A DNA stretch of 64,000 nucleotides from Frigidibacter sp. ROC022 (GTDB lineage: Bacteria; Pseudomonadota; Alphaproteobacteria; Rhodobacterales; Rhodobacteraceae). Where the stretch lies: NCBI RefSeq assembly GCF_024723735.1, contig NZ_JANQDU010000005.1:124001-188000 (forward strand). The letters are read 5' to 3'. The stretch's first letter is position 1. Every line of letters begins with the position of its first letter. A program made the position numbers and the translations under genes. The notes under the pieces are model-generated. The model was given only the letters and a program-made list of their open reading frames with translations, made no database searches and was not told where the DNA came from. Shown here piece by piece: positions 8,710-17,184 of this stretch.

Positions 8710-9576
8710 GTGCCAGTGAACGCCAAACCGGAGTCCTCCGACAGTTCGGCTGTCGTGTCGAACTATCCCGAGGGAGTTGTCACCGCGACGCCGCAGGCGG
8801 CGATCGAGACGGTGACCAAGATCGCCAACTGCACGAAGATCGAGGACGCCTGGGCCCTGGGCGTCGATGCGCTGCGACAGTTCGGCTTTGACCAGATCAA
8901 TTACGGCTTCACCCGGTTCCGACATGCCAATGCCATCGGCGACCCGGCCGACGCGCTGTTCCTGACCAATCACGACGCAGCGCATGTCAAAGCCTATTTC
9001 GAGAGCGGCTTCTTTTCCCGGACCCCGATGTTCCGGTGGGTCAGCGAGAATGTCGGCGCCTGTTCCTGGCGTTGGGCGCATGAACAGCGCGCGGCCGGCA
9101 ATCTCACCGAGTCCGAACTCCGCGCCATGGACGAGAACTGGAAACTCGGCGTTCGGGCCGGATATTCCATCGGTTTCGCGCCCACCTCGGCGCGTTCGAA
9201 GGGCGCCATGGGCCTGACGGCGCGGGCCGGTCTCGACCAGGATCAGGTCGATGCGATCTGGGACCGGCACGGGGACCAGGTTCTGGCGGTTGCCAATCTG
9301 ATGCACCTGAAGCTGACCCAGCTTCCCTACCCGGTCCAGCGCCGCCCGCTGACCGAGCGGCAGCGCGAGGCGCTGGAATGGGTGGCCGACGGAAAGACCA
9401 CGCAAGACATTGCAATGCTTATGGAAATTTCGACCGCCATGGTCGAGAAACACCTGAGACTGGCGCGCGACGCCCTGTCGGTGGAAACCACTGCCCATGC
9501 CGTTGCCAAGGCCTCGTTCCTGAACCAGATCTTCGTGATCGATCCGGAAACCGGGCTGGAAAAACCCGACCCCTAG
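8710..9576 (+). CDS. LuxR-family regulator with autoinducer-binding-like domain
   Basis: About 288 residues. The N-terminal two thirds resembles the LuxR acyl-homoserine-lactone sensing fold (GFDQINYGFTRF, WKLGVRAGYSIGF), and the C-terminus is a LuxR-type helix-turn-helix (LTERQREALEWVADGKTTQD, then TAMVEKHLRLARDAL). No luxI-like synthase is present in the window, so it would be an orphan or solo regulator. GAGGGA lies 7 nt before the GTG at 8710; an ATG at 8695 is in frame but has AGG directly against it. The spacer that follows it holds a structured RNA-like region. Confidence 0.8.
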   Translation: MPVNAKPESSDSSAVVSNYPEGVVTATPQAAIETVTKIANCTKIEDAWALGVDALRQFGFDQINYGFTRFRHANAIGDPADALFLTNHDAAHVKAYFESGFFSRTPMFRWVSENVGACSWRWAHEQRAAGNLTESELRAMDENWKLGVRAGYSIGFAPTSARSKGAMGLTARAGLDQDQVDAIWDRHGDQVLAVANLMHLKLTQLPYPVQRRPLTERQREALEWVADGKTTQDIAMLMEISTAMVEKHLRLARDALSVETTAHAVAKASFLNQIFVIDPETGLEKPDP

Positions 9577-9692
9577 GGCCGCTTCGCGGCGAAATTGATC
9601 GGGCGGTATGGAATCCCTGACTTCCGGAAATGACCCCCATATCGCATCCTGATCGTGTTCCGTGAGTGGTGGCATTCTTGCCTAGGGACATT

Positions 9693-9879
9693 GGGTCGAG
9701 GGGGCCTGGTATTTGCAGAATCCCCCTCGGCCCTACCCGGGAAACCGGACTGTTGGCATCGGTTGCGTATAGGTCGCCGCCGATGCCAACGCCAACAACG
9801 GCGCGGGGGTCCTCATCCCCAATCAAGGCCCTGCGCCGGGCAAAGAGCGGTGCGGCTGCCCGGCTGCACCGTTTCTTTT
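9693..9879 (+). ncRNA. Candidate structured RNA or regulatory leader upstream of the ATPase-metA genes
   Basis: This 187-nt stretch of a 394-bp non-coding gap folds almost end to end: a 12-bp stem (9693-9704 with 9722-9733, one G-U), a CCGG-GAAA-CCGG tetraloop hairpin (9737-9748), an 11-bp perfect stem (9752-9762 with 9780-9790), a GC stem (9800-9804 with 9833-9837) enclosing a GGGG/CCCC hairpin, and a terminator (9848-9879). GCCAACA at 9791-9797 can also pair with TGTTGGC at 9751-9757, so the third stem has an alternative partner. It matches no RNA family I can name. It may be a free small RNA or a switch-like leader. Confidence 0.5.
9848..9879 (+). terminator. Rho-independent terminator
   Basis: CGGTGCGGC (9848-9856) pairs with GCTGCACCG (9863-9871) in a 9-bp stem with one G-U and a 6-nt loop, followed directly by TTTCTTTT (9872-9879). 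It lies 271 nt after the LuxR-family gene and 91 nt before the ATPase gene, so it either ends a transcript arising in the gap or attenuates transcription into the ATPase-metA pair. Confidence 0.8.
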
Positions 9880-9970
9880 GCCATTCTGCTACCCGGCCCG
9901 TGCCCCGGTCAATTCCCTCTCGCCGGAACGGCGAAATGTCGCTAAACAGCGCCGGGACCGGAGGCCGAGG

Positions 9971-10840
9971 ATGATCCACCAAACCGCAGACGACTGGCGC
10001 AACTCCAGGCAGAAGCATGTGCTTCTGTTCGGCATGTCGGGGCTTGGCAAGACCCGGCTGTCATCGATCCTGCGCGAGGCCGGCGACTGGTTCCACTACT
10101 CGATCGACTACCGCATCGGGACCCGCTACATGGGCGAGCACATCGCCGACAACTTCAAGGCCGAGGCGATGAAGAATCCGTTTCTGGCCAATCTGTTGCG
10201 GACCGATTCCGTCTACATCTCGTCGAACATCACCTTCGACAACCTGGCACCGCTCTCGACCTACCTGGGCAAGCCCGGCGATCCGGCCAAGGGCGGCCTG
10301 CCCTTTGCCGAATACATGCGCCGCCAGGCCCTGCATGCCGAGGCCGAGATCGCCTCGCTGCGCGACACGGTGCGCTTCATCGACCGGGCCCGCACGCTCT
10401 ATGGCTACGACAGCTTCATCTGCGACAGTTCCGGTTCGATCTGCGAGGTCGTGGACCCCTGGGACGATGCCGATCCGGTGCTGGAGCTTCTGTCGCAGCA
10501 TCTGTTGCTGGTCTGGATCGAAGGCACCGAGGAACACACCGAAGAGCTGATCCGCCGGGCCCGGAAACAGCCCAAGCCGATGTATTACTCACCCGGGTTC
10601 CTGACCGAGTCATGGCAGGACTATATGCGTGAAAACAATGTGTTAGAAGATGAAGTTGATCCAGATGACTTCACCCGCGCAACCTTCGCCAAGGCGCTGA
10701 AGCGGCGCCGGCCGCGCTATGCCGAGATGGCCCGCCGCTGGGGGCTCAAGGTCAGCGCCGAGGCCACCGCCTCGGTCCGGGATCCGGCGGATTTCGAGGC
10801 GATGATCGCCGATGCGCTGGACGCCCGAATGCGGGGTTGA
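9971..10840 (+). CDS. P-loop ATPase of unknown role, upstream of metA
   Basis: 289 residues with a Walker A motif GMSGLGKT at 21-28 near the N-terminus, so it is a nucleotide-binding protein. The rest ([53 protein letters not shown]) suggests a small kinase or ATPase core, but I cannot name a substrate. The ATG at 9971 follows GAGG closely; an in-frame start 93 nt upstream would begin in non-coding-like sequence just after the terminator. metA follows after 53 bp on the same strand. A stretch around 10630-10670 is noticeably AT-richer than the remainder. Confidence 0.8.
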   Translation: MIHQTADDWRNSRQKHVLLFGMSGLGKTRLSSILREAGDWFHYSIDYRIGTRYMGEHIADNFKAEAMKNPFLANLLRTDSVYISSNITFDNLAPLSTYLGKPGDPAKGGLPFAEYMRRQALHAEAEIASLRDTVRFIDRARTLYGYDSFICDSSGSICEVVDPWDDADPVLELLSQHLLLVWIEGTEEHTEELIRRARKQPKPMYYSPGFLTESWQDYMRENNVLEDEVDPDDFTRATFAKALKRRRPRYAEMARRWGLKVSAEATASVRDPADFEAMIADALDARMRG

Positions 10841-10893
10841 GCCCCCTGCCCGCACATCCTATCTTCGCCTTCCCCGACTTCCGGACCCATCCC

Positions 10894-11811
10894 ATGCCCA
10901 TCACCCTGCCCGAAACCCTGCCCGCCTATGAGGTTCTGACCCGCGAAGGCGTCTCGGTCATGTCCGACATCCGCGCCGCGCGGCAGGACATCCGTCCGCT
11001 GCGGATCGGTCTGCTGAACCTGATGCCGAAGAAGATCCAGACCGAAAGCCAGTTTGCCCGGCTGATCGGCGCCACGCCGCTGCAGATCGATTTCCAGCTG
11101 ATCCGGATGTCCGAGCATCAGACCAAGACCACCGCCGCCGAGCATATGGCCGAGTTCTACCGGCCGTTCCAGGCGGTGAAGGGCGAGAAGTTCGACGGGC
11201 TGATCATCACCGGCGCCCCGATCGAGCATCTGCCCTTCGAGGAGGTGACCTATTGGGACGAGCTCCGCGAGGTCATGGACTGGACCCAGACCAACGTGCA
11301 TTCGACCTTTGGCGTCTGCTGGGGCGGGATGGCGATGGCCTGGCATTTCCACCGGATTCCCAAGCACATGCTGACGGCGAAGAAATTCGGCTGTTTCCGG
11401 CATCGCAACCTGGCCCCGGCCTCTCCCTATCTGCGAGGATTCGCGGATGATTTCGTGATGCCGGTCAGCCGCTGGACCGAGTTGCGCCAGGAAGACATCG
11501 ACCGCGCCGGGCTGCAGACCCTTCTGACCTCCGAGATCTCGGGCCCCGGGCTGATCGACGACCCGGATCACCGGGCGCTCTATATCGTCAACCATCTGGA
11601 ATACGATTCGGGCACCCTGAAGGAGGAATACGATCGCGACGTGGCCAGCGGCACGCCGATCAACGTGCCGACGAACTACTATCCCGACGACGATCCCACG
11701 AAGCCGCCGAGCAACCGCTGGCGCAGCCATGCGCATCTGCTCTACGGCAACTGGATCAACGAGATCTACCAGTCCACGCCCTATGACATGAACGAGATCG
11801 GCACGCTCTAG
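10894..11811 (+). CDS. metAA: Homoserine O-acetyltransferase, MetA family
   Basis: 305 residues. It activates homoserine for methionine synthesis. Catalytic Cys142 (FGVCWGG), His234 and Glu236 (VNHLEY) are present. Residue 111 is Glu (GAPIEHL), which in this family is known to favour acetyl-CoA, whereas Gly at this position in E. coli MetA favours succinyl-CoA; hence the acetyltransferase call. The start at 10894 gives the typical family N-terminus ([15 protein letters not shown]); an upstream in-frame ATG adds 19 unlike residues. I see no SAM-type riboswitch in the 53-bp gap to the ATPase gene. Confidence 0.93.
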   Translation: MPITLPETLPAYEVLTREGVSVMSDIRAARQDIRPLRIGLLNLMPKKIQTESQFARLIGATPLQIDFQLIRMSEHQTKTTAAEHMAEFYRPFQAVKGEKFDGLIITGAPIEHLPFEEVTYWDELREVMDWTQTNVHSTFGVCWGGMAMAWHFHRIPKHMLTAKKFGCFRHRNLAPASPYLRGFADDFVMPVSRWTELRQEDIDRAGLQTLLTSEISGPGLIDDPDHRALYIVNHLEYDSGTLKEEYDRDVASGTPINVPTNYYPDDDPTKPPSNRWRSHAHLLYGNWINEIYQSTPYDMNEIGTL

Positions 11812-12002
11812 CCTCCGTCCTCTGTCGGGCCTTGGCCGGGCATGCCCCTTCGCGCAAGGCGACGACGTCGAAGCGCGATCCGCCGCCGGGCCGGTTCGCC
11901 GCCGTCAACGGGTGGCCGGTGCATGCCGCCGCCCACCACGCCGGATTGCGTTAGCCGGCGCCAAGGCCCATATATATAGGGAAAACCTGCGGGAGAGACC
12001 CA

Positions 12003-12872
12003 ATGCCCCTGCCCTTCGATGGCGCGATCAGCAAATTCTATGCCGAGGAGGCGCCAGACGCGGTGCGCGAGGCGATCAAGAACGGTGATGACAGGGACAT
12101 CCTGCGCGAGAACTACCCCTATGACCGCTGGATGAAGAAAAAGGAATACCAGAAGGAATACAAGAAGTTACAGCTTGAACTTGCGAAATTTCAGGGCGAT
12201 GTGAAGGCCACCGGAAAGCGGGTGGTGGTCATTTTCGAAGGCAGGGATGCGGCCGGAAAAGGCGGTGCAATCAATGCCTTCCGGAGCAATCTTAATCCTC
12301 GCCAGGCGCGAGTCGTGGCGCTGACCACCCCGACCGAGACCGAACGCGGGCAATGGTATTTCCAGCGCTATGTCGAGCATCTGCCAACGGCCGGCGAGAT
12401 CGTGATGTACGACCGCTCGTGGTACAATCGCGGCGTGGTCGAACATGTGTTCGGCTTCTGCACCCCGGAACAGCGCGAGGCCTTCTTCCGGCAGCTCCCG
12501 AATTTCGAGGCGCTTCTGGTCGATGAGGGCATCCGGGTCTTCAAGCTCTGGCTCAATGTCGGCCGGGCCGAGCAGCTGCGCCGCTTCCTGGCGCGCGAGA
12601 ACGACCCGCGCAAGCAGTGGAAGCTCAGCACGATCGACGTGCAGGGGCTGTCGCTCTGGGACGAATACTCATCGGCGATCGGCGAGACCCTGCAGCGCAG
12701 CCATACCGACGCCGCGCCCTGGACGGTGGTGCGGGCCGACGACAAGTACCGTTCGCGGATCGGCTGCATCCAGACGGTGCTGAGCCAGATCGACTATGCC
12801 GGCAAGGACCCGCATGTGGCGTCGATCCCGGATCCCAAGATCGTCGGGGGGCCGGAACTCTGGGATGCCTAA
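12003..12872 (+). CDS. ppk2: Polyphosphate kinase 2 (PPK2 family)
   Basis: 289 residues, one PPK2 domain. Walker A GRDAAGKG at 80-87 and the lid/Walker B region MYDRSWYNRGVVEHVFGF around 135-152 are present. Such enzymes transfer phosphate between polyphosphate and nucleoside di/triphosphates; substrate choice (ADP or GDP) cannot be read from sequence alone. GGGAGAG precedes the ATG. No Pho box is visible in the 191-bp upstream spacer, which ends in an AT-rich TATATATAG tract. The 3' end overlaps the tetR gene by 8 bp. Confidence 0.93.
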   Translation: MPLPFDGAISKFYAEEAPDAVREAIKNGDDRDILRENYPYDRWMKKKEYQKEYKKLQLELAKFQGDVKATGKRVVVIFEGRDAAGKGGAINAFRSNLNPRQARVVALTTPTETERGQWYFQRYVEHLPTAGEIVMYDRSWYNRGVVEHVFGFCTPEQREAFFRQLPNFEALLVDEGIRVFKLWLNVGRAEQLRRFLARENDPRKQWKLSTIDVQGLSLWDEYSSAIGETLQRSHTDAAPWTVVRADDKYRSRIGCIQTVLSQIDYAGKDPHVASIPDPKIVGGPELWDA

Positions 12873-13482
12873 GGCCGGGTATCATCACGGAAATCTGCGC
12901 CAGGCACTGGTCGACGCCGCACTGAAGCTGATCGAGGAACGCGGGCCGATGGGCTTCACCCTGTCCGAGGCGGCCCGGGCGGCGGGGGTGACGCCGGCGG
13001 CGGTATATCGGCATTTCCAGGGTCGCGAAGATCTGATCGCGGAAGCGGCGCGGCAGGGCTACGAGATATTCGCCGACCTGCTGGAACATGCCTTCGCCAA
13101 GGGACAGCCTTCGGCGCTGCACGCCTTCGAAGCGACGGGGCGGGCCTATCTGGCCTTCGCGCGCAAGTTTCCGGGCCATTACGTCGCGATGTTCGAAAGC
13201 GGCGTGGCGGTGAACCGCGACCCGGATCTGGCGATGGTCGCGGGCCGGGCGCACGGGGTGATGGAAAAGGCCGCCCGGGAACTGTCCACGCATATCCCGC
13301 CGGAAAAGCGCCCGCCCCCGGCGATGTTCGCGGCACATATCTGGGCGCTGAGTCATGGCGTGGTCGAGCTGTTCGCCCGCGGCGCACCGGGCACGCGCTC
13401 GCCTTTCCCGCCCGAGGACCTGCTGGAAACCGGGATCGGTGTCTATCTGCGCGGGCTGGGGTTGATCGAACCGGACAACTGA
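12865..13482 (+). CDS. TetR-family transcriptional regulator (WHG-type C-terminal domain)
   Basis: 205 residues. The N-terminal helix-turn-helix is clear (FTLSEAARAAGVTPAAVYRH, residues about 29-48), and the C-terminal ligand domain ends in the motif region HIWALSHGVVELF typical of the WHG subgroup. It overlaps ppk2 by 8 bp in a different frame, so the two are likely co-transcribed. The effector and targets are unknown. It converges with aroB with only 10 bp between the two stop codons. Confidence 0.88.
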   Translation: MPKAGYHHGNLRQALVDAALKLIEERGPMGFTLSEAARAAGVTPAAVYRHFQGREDLIAEAARQGYEIFADLLEHAFAKGQPSALHAFEATGRAYLAFARKFPGHYVAMFESGVAVNRDPDLAMVAGRAHGVMEKAARELSTHIPPEKRPPPAMFAAHIWALSHGVVELFARGAPGTRSPFPPEDLLETGIGVYLRGLGLIEPDN

Positions 13483-13492
13483 CCCCCCCGGA

Positions 13493-14602
13493 TCAGCCCT
13501 TCAGCGCCTCGTCCAGCAAGTCACGAACTGCCGCCATATCAACATCTTCCGCGACGAAGCTGTCACCGATGTCGCGGGCCAGGATGAACCGCAGCCGGCC
13601 GTCGCGGACCTTCTTGTCCTGTGCCATCAGGGCCAGAAGCCCGTCGGCGTCGGGCAGCTCTCCGGGAATGTCGCGCAGGTTCGCGGCCATGCCCATCGCG
13701 GCCAGATGGGCGCGGACCCGGCTGGGGGTCTCCTGGGCGCAGAGGCCAAGCCGGGCCGAGAGGTCGAAGGCCAGCGCGCAGCCCACCGCAACACCTTCGC
13801 CATGCAGCAGCCGGTCGGAATAGCCGGTCGCGGCCTCCAGCGCATGGCCGAAGGTATGGCCCAGGTTCAGCAGTGCCCGCTCGCCCTCTTCGGTTTCATC
13901 CCGTGCCACGATCGCCGCCTTCATCGCGACCGAGCGGCGCACCGCCTCGGCCCGCAGCGCAGCGTCTCCGGCGGCCAGCGCCGGGCCGTTCCGCTCCAGC
14001 CACTCGAAGAAACCGGCATCGCCCAGCAGACCGTATTTCGCCACCTCGCCGTAGCCGGCCAGGAAGTCACGCGGCTTCAGGGTGCCCAGAACCTCGATAT
14101 CGGCCAACACCAGGCTGGGCTGATGAAAGGCGCCGACCAGGTTCTTGCCGTGCCGGGTGTTGATCCCGGTCTTGCCGCCGACCGAACTGTCAACCTGCGC
14201 CAGCAGCGTCGTCGGGATTTGCGCGAAACGCACGCCGCGACGCAGCACCGCTGCGGCAAAGCCGGCCAGGTCCCCGATCACCCCGCCGCCAAGCGCCACC
14301 ACCAGGTCGCGGCGCTCGACCTTGGAGTCCAGAAGGAATTCCACCGCCTCGGTCAGCCCGGCCCAGCCCTTCGTCGCCTCGCCCGGCGCCAGCGCATGGG
14401 ACGTGACCTCGATCCCCGCCGACTCCAGCGCCCGGGTCAGGGTTCCGAGGTGCAGCCCGGCGACGGTCCGATCGGTCAGCACCGCGACCCGGGGCCGTGC
14501 CAGCAGGGGAGAAAGGTGCCGGGCGGCATCGGCCAGCAGCCCCTGCCCCACCAGCACGTCATAGGCACGTTCGCCCAGTTCAACTCTCACGGTCTCGGTC
14601 AT
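13493..14602 (-). CDS. aroB: 3-dehydroquinate synthase
   Basis: 369 residues. It makes 3-dehydroquinate from DAHP in the shikimate pathway, using NAD and a metal. The NAD-binding loop (VALGGGVIGDLAGFAAA), the substrate/metal region (TTLLAQVDSSVGGKTGIN) and metal-ligand His residues in LLNLGHTFGHALE are visible. The ATG at 14602 gives the usual family start (MTETVRVEL). It overlaps aroK by 4 bp and follows it in the same transcript. Confidence 0.95.
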   Translation of the reverse strand: MTETVRVELGERAYDVLVGQGLLADAARHLSPLLARPRVAVLTDRTVAGLHLGTLTRALESAGIEVTSHALAPGEATKGWAGLTEAVEFLLDSKVERRDLVVALGGGVIGDLAGFAAAVLRRGVRFAQIPTTLLAQVDSSVGGKTGINTRHGKNLVGAFHQPSLVLADIEVLGTLKPRDFLAGYGEVAKYGLLGDAGFFEWLERNGPALAAGDAALRAEAVRRSVAMKAAIVARDETEEGERALLNLGHTFGHALEAATGYSDRLLHGEGVAVGCALAFDLSARLGLCAQETPSRVRAHLAAMGMAANLRDIPGELPDADGLLALMAQDKKVRDGRLRFILARDIGDSFVAEDVDMAAVRDLLDEALKG

Positions 14603-15153
14603 GTCTTTCGCCTTGTCAGGACATCGGGCCGGGTCAGCAGGGCTTCGATCACCCGCTCGGCCATGTCGTCGATGGAGTAGCCGGCATCGGCATCGACCAC
14701 CAGTTCGGCCTTGGCATAGGCCGGTTCGCGCGCCGCCGCCATCTCGACCAGGGTGGCGCGCGGGTCGGCGGTGCGCAGCAGTGGCCGGCTGTCCTTGTGC
14801 CGGACGCGCTGCCACAGCAACTCGATCGGGGCCCGCAGCCAGACAGCCACGCCGCGGGCCGCGATGGCCGCCCGGTTCTCGGGCCGCAGATAGGCGCCGC
14901 CACCGGTGGAGAGGATGCCCTTGCGCGACGAGGCCAGCAGCCGCGAGATCACCTGCGACTCCTTGCGGCGGAAGAAGGCTTCGCCGTCACGCTCGAAAAT
15001 CTCGGCGATCGTCATGTTGGCGGCCTTCACGATCTCGGCATCGCTGTCCAGGAACGGCACCGCAAGAGTCCGCGCCAGGGCGGTTCCTACGGCGGTTTTT
15101 CCCGCTCCCATCATGCCCACAAGCACGACGGTTCGTTTCAACTGATAGCGCAA
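14599..15153 (-). CDS. aroK: Shikimate kinase, probable TTG start
   Basis: 184 residues when begun at the TTG at 15153. Walker A GMMGAGKT falls at 13-20 as expected, the shikimate-binding region includes DSDAEI, FFRRKE and STGGGAYLRPENR, and the lid motif is RPLL. No ATG or in-frame GTG lies in a suitable place; the nearest in-frame ATG upstream would add 43 unlike residues. It phosphorylates shikimate at O3. aroB follows with a 4-bp overlap, the common aroKB arrangement. Confidence 0.9.
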   Translation of the reverse strand: MRYQLKRTVVLVGMMGAGKTAVGTALARTLAVPFLDSDAEIVKAANMTIAEIFERDGEAFFRRKESQVISRLLASSRKGILSTGGGAYLRPENRAAIAARGVAVWLRAPIELLWQRVRHKDSRPLLRTADPRATLVEMAAAREPAYAKAELVVDADAGYSIDDMAERVIEALLTRPDVLTRRKT

Positions 15154-15349
15154 CCGGCACTCACCCGCGCAAATTTCCGTACCGCGCCTGAATGGCGTGA
15201 TCTTGCCGGAAATGCTATATAGAATCCGAGATTGGGGACCGGAGCGTGGTCGCGACAGGAGAACGGGCAGAGACACCGGCACTGCGTCGCCCGCTGAACC
15301 GGCACTTCATCGACATGAACTAACAAGCAGAAAACGGCGGCAGGCAGGC

Positions 15350-15484
15350 ATGTTTCGGATCATCAAGCTGTTATTCCTGGTTTCGGTCTTGGGGGTTGCG
15401 GCGCTGACAGGCTATGCATTCCTGGGAGACATGGCGCCCGAGCGGCAGCCGGTGGAAGTGCCGGTGGTGCTGGTCCCGGGCTGA
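15350..15484 (+). CDS. Small single-span membrane protein
   Basis: 44 residues beginning MFRIIKLLFLVSVLGVAALT, one hydrophobic helix followed by a short Pro- and Val-rich tail (PERQPVEVPVVLVPG). Similar tiny proteins next to aroKB and xerD are familiar in Rhodobacteraceae, but no function is known to me. It is divergent from aroK and co-oriented with the 541-residue protein and xerD. GGCAGGCAGG just before the ATG could serve as ribosome-binding site. Confidence 0.65.
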   Translation: MFRIIKLLFLVSVLGVAALTGYAFLGDMAPERQPVEVPVVLVPG

Positions 15485-15558
15485 GTTCCGGATCGCCGGG
15501 ACCAAGCGACGACGGACAGCAGAGACGAAGAGTTGATGTGCAGGACTGGGAGTAGCGG

Positions 15559-17184
15559 GTGCGGCGGTTGAGGATGGGAGCAGGAGGCGACAAGGCGCCT
15601 CGGCCTGCCGGGAGCGGGTTGGCGCTGATCGCCGCCGCGCTGCTCGGGTCGGGCGCCGTGCGGGCGCAGGACGGGCCGATGTCGGCCATCGACTGGCTGT
15701 CGGATTCGGTCCGGCAGCCCTTTCCGGTGGCCGCGATCCCGATCACCCCGCCGGGCCTGTTGCCGGATGAACCCGAAGTGGCGACTTCGGCCGGCACCGA
15801 GGAGGTGACGGTGACGCCGCTGGGCCAGGTGTCGCCGGATGCCTCGGGGCTGTTGCCGGTCTCGGTCACCGGCCTGCCGCGCGGGCTCTGGGGGCCGACG
15901 GCGGCCGCCGACCTGGGGCGGCTGATCCGCTCGGAACGGGCCGACATGGTGCCGGCGCTGCAGGACCTGCTGATGCAGATCCTGCTGGCCGAGCTTGATC
16001 CCCCCTTCGATGCCGATGGCCGCGGGGTGCTGTTCCTGGCCCGGATCGACAAGCTTCTGGACCTCGGCGCGCTGGATGCCGCGGCGGCGATGCTGGACCG
16101 GGTCGGCACCACCCACAGCGCCGAAATCTACCGCCGCGCCTTCGACGTGGCCCTGCTGACCGGCAATGAGGACGAGCAATGCCGGAAGCTGGCGCAGACG
16201 CCGTCGCTGTCGCCGACCTATCCGGCGCGGATCTTCTGTCAGGCCCGCAACGGCGACTGGGACACCGCGGCGCTGACGCTCGGCACCGCGCGGGCCCTGG
16301 GCTTCATCTCGGATTTCGAGGATGCGCTGCTGTCGCGCTTTCTCGATCCCGATCTCTACGAGGGCGAAGAGTTGCCCGCCATGCCGGGGCCGATGACGCC
16401 GCTGACCTTCCGGATCTACGAAGCGATCGGCGAGGCACTTCCTACCGGGCCGTTGCCACGGCCCTTCGCCAATTCCGACCTGCGTTCGACCAGCGGCTGG
16501 AAGGCCCAGATCGAGGCGGCGGAGCGGCTGACCCGCTCCGGCGCACTGGACCCGGTGCGGCTCATGGCGCTTTACGCCGAACGCAAGCCGGCCGCCTCGG
16601 GCGGGGTCTGGACCCGGGCCGCCGCGGTGCAGGCGCTTGACCGGGTGCTGGAGACCCCGGGCGGTCCTGAGCAGGCCGACCCCGAGAAGGTCTCGCGCGT
16701 GGTGCTGGCGGCCTGGGATGCGATGGCCGCCGCCGACCTGGAACCGGCCTTGGCGAAGATTTACGGCGAGCGCCTGGGCAAGCTGGGCTTGACCGGCGCG
16801 GCCGGTGCGGCGGCGTTCCGCCTGGCCCTGATGACCCCGGAATACGAGGCCGCGGCACAGGCGCGGGAGCCGGCCGATGCCACGGAACGGTTCCTGATCA
16901 GCCTGGCCGAAGGTGCCCCCAAGGCCGAGGATGCCCCCGATCCGATCGCCGTGGCGATTGCCGACGGCTTTGCCGCGACCGGCGCTCCGGTTCGGGTGCG
17001 GACCCTGCTGGACGAGCAGCGGCTGGGCGAGGCGATCCTGCGGGCGCTGGACCTGGTCACGCTGGGCGCCACCGGCGAGCTGGACGAATTGACTGACGGT
17101 CTGGCATTGCTGCGGGCCCTGGGCTTTGAATCGGTGGCGCGCCGCGCCGCGCTGCAGATCCTCATCCTGGACCGGCGCGGATGA
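15559..17184 (+). CDS. Secreted or periplasmic helical-repeat-like hypothetical protein
   Basis: 541 residues with a signal-peptide-like start (GLALIAAALLGSGAVRAQDG), so probably exported. The remainder is Ala/Leu-rich and largely helical, with alternating helices resembling TPR-like repeats (for example KLLDLGALDAAAAMLDRVGT). I do not recognise a named domain. The GTG at 15559 is preferred because GGGAG lies 6 nt upstream, while the in-frame ATG at 15574 has AGG directly against it. The 3' end overlaps xerD by 4 bp, so it is translationally coupled to it. Confidence 0.8.
   Translation: MRRLRMGAGGDKAPRPAGSGLALIAAALLGSGAVRAQDGPMSAIDWLSDSVRQPFPVAAIPITPPGLLPDEPEVATSAGTEEVTVTPLGQVSPDASGLLPVSVTGLPRGLWGPTAAADLGRLIRSERADMVPALQDLLMQILLAELDPPFDADGRGVLFLARIDKLLDLGALDAAAAMLDRVGTTHSAEIYRRAFDVALLTGNEDEQCRKLAQTPSLSPTYPARIFCQARNGDWDTAALTLGTARALGFISDFEDALLSRFLDPDLYEGEELPAMPGPMTPLTFRIYEAIGEALPTGPLPRPFANSDLRSTSGWKAQIEAAERLTRSGALDPVRLMALYAERKPAASGGVWTRAAAVQALDRVLETPGGPEQADPEKVSRVVLAAWDAMAAADLEPALAKIYGERLGKLGLTGAAGAAAFRLALMTPEYEAAAQAREPADATERFLISLAEGAPKAEDAPDPIAVAIADGFAATGAPVRVRTLLDEQRLGEAILRALDLVTLGATGELDELTDGLALLRALGFESVARRAALQILILDRRG

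Noticed and set aside
10841-10893. Possible SAM-II riboswitch before metA
   Set aside because: The 53-bp gap has none of the pseudoknot sequence blocks of SAM-II and is mostly C/T-rich without a consistent fold.
11812-12002. Pho box upstream of ppk2
   Set aside because: No pair of CTGTCAT-like half-sites with 11-bp spacing occurs in this spacer.
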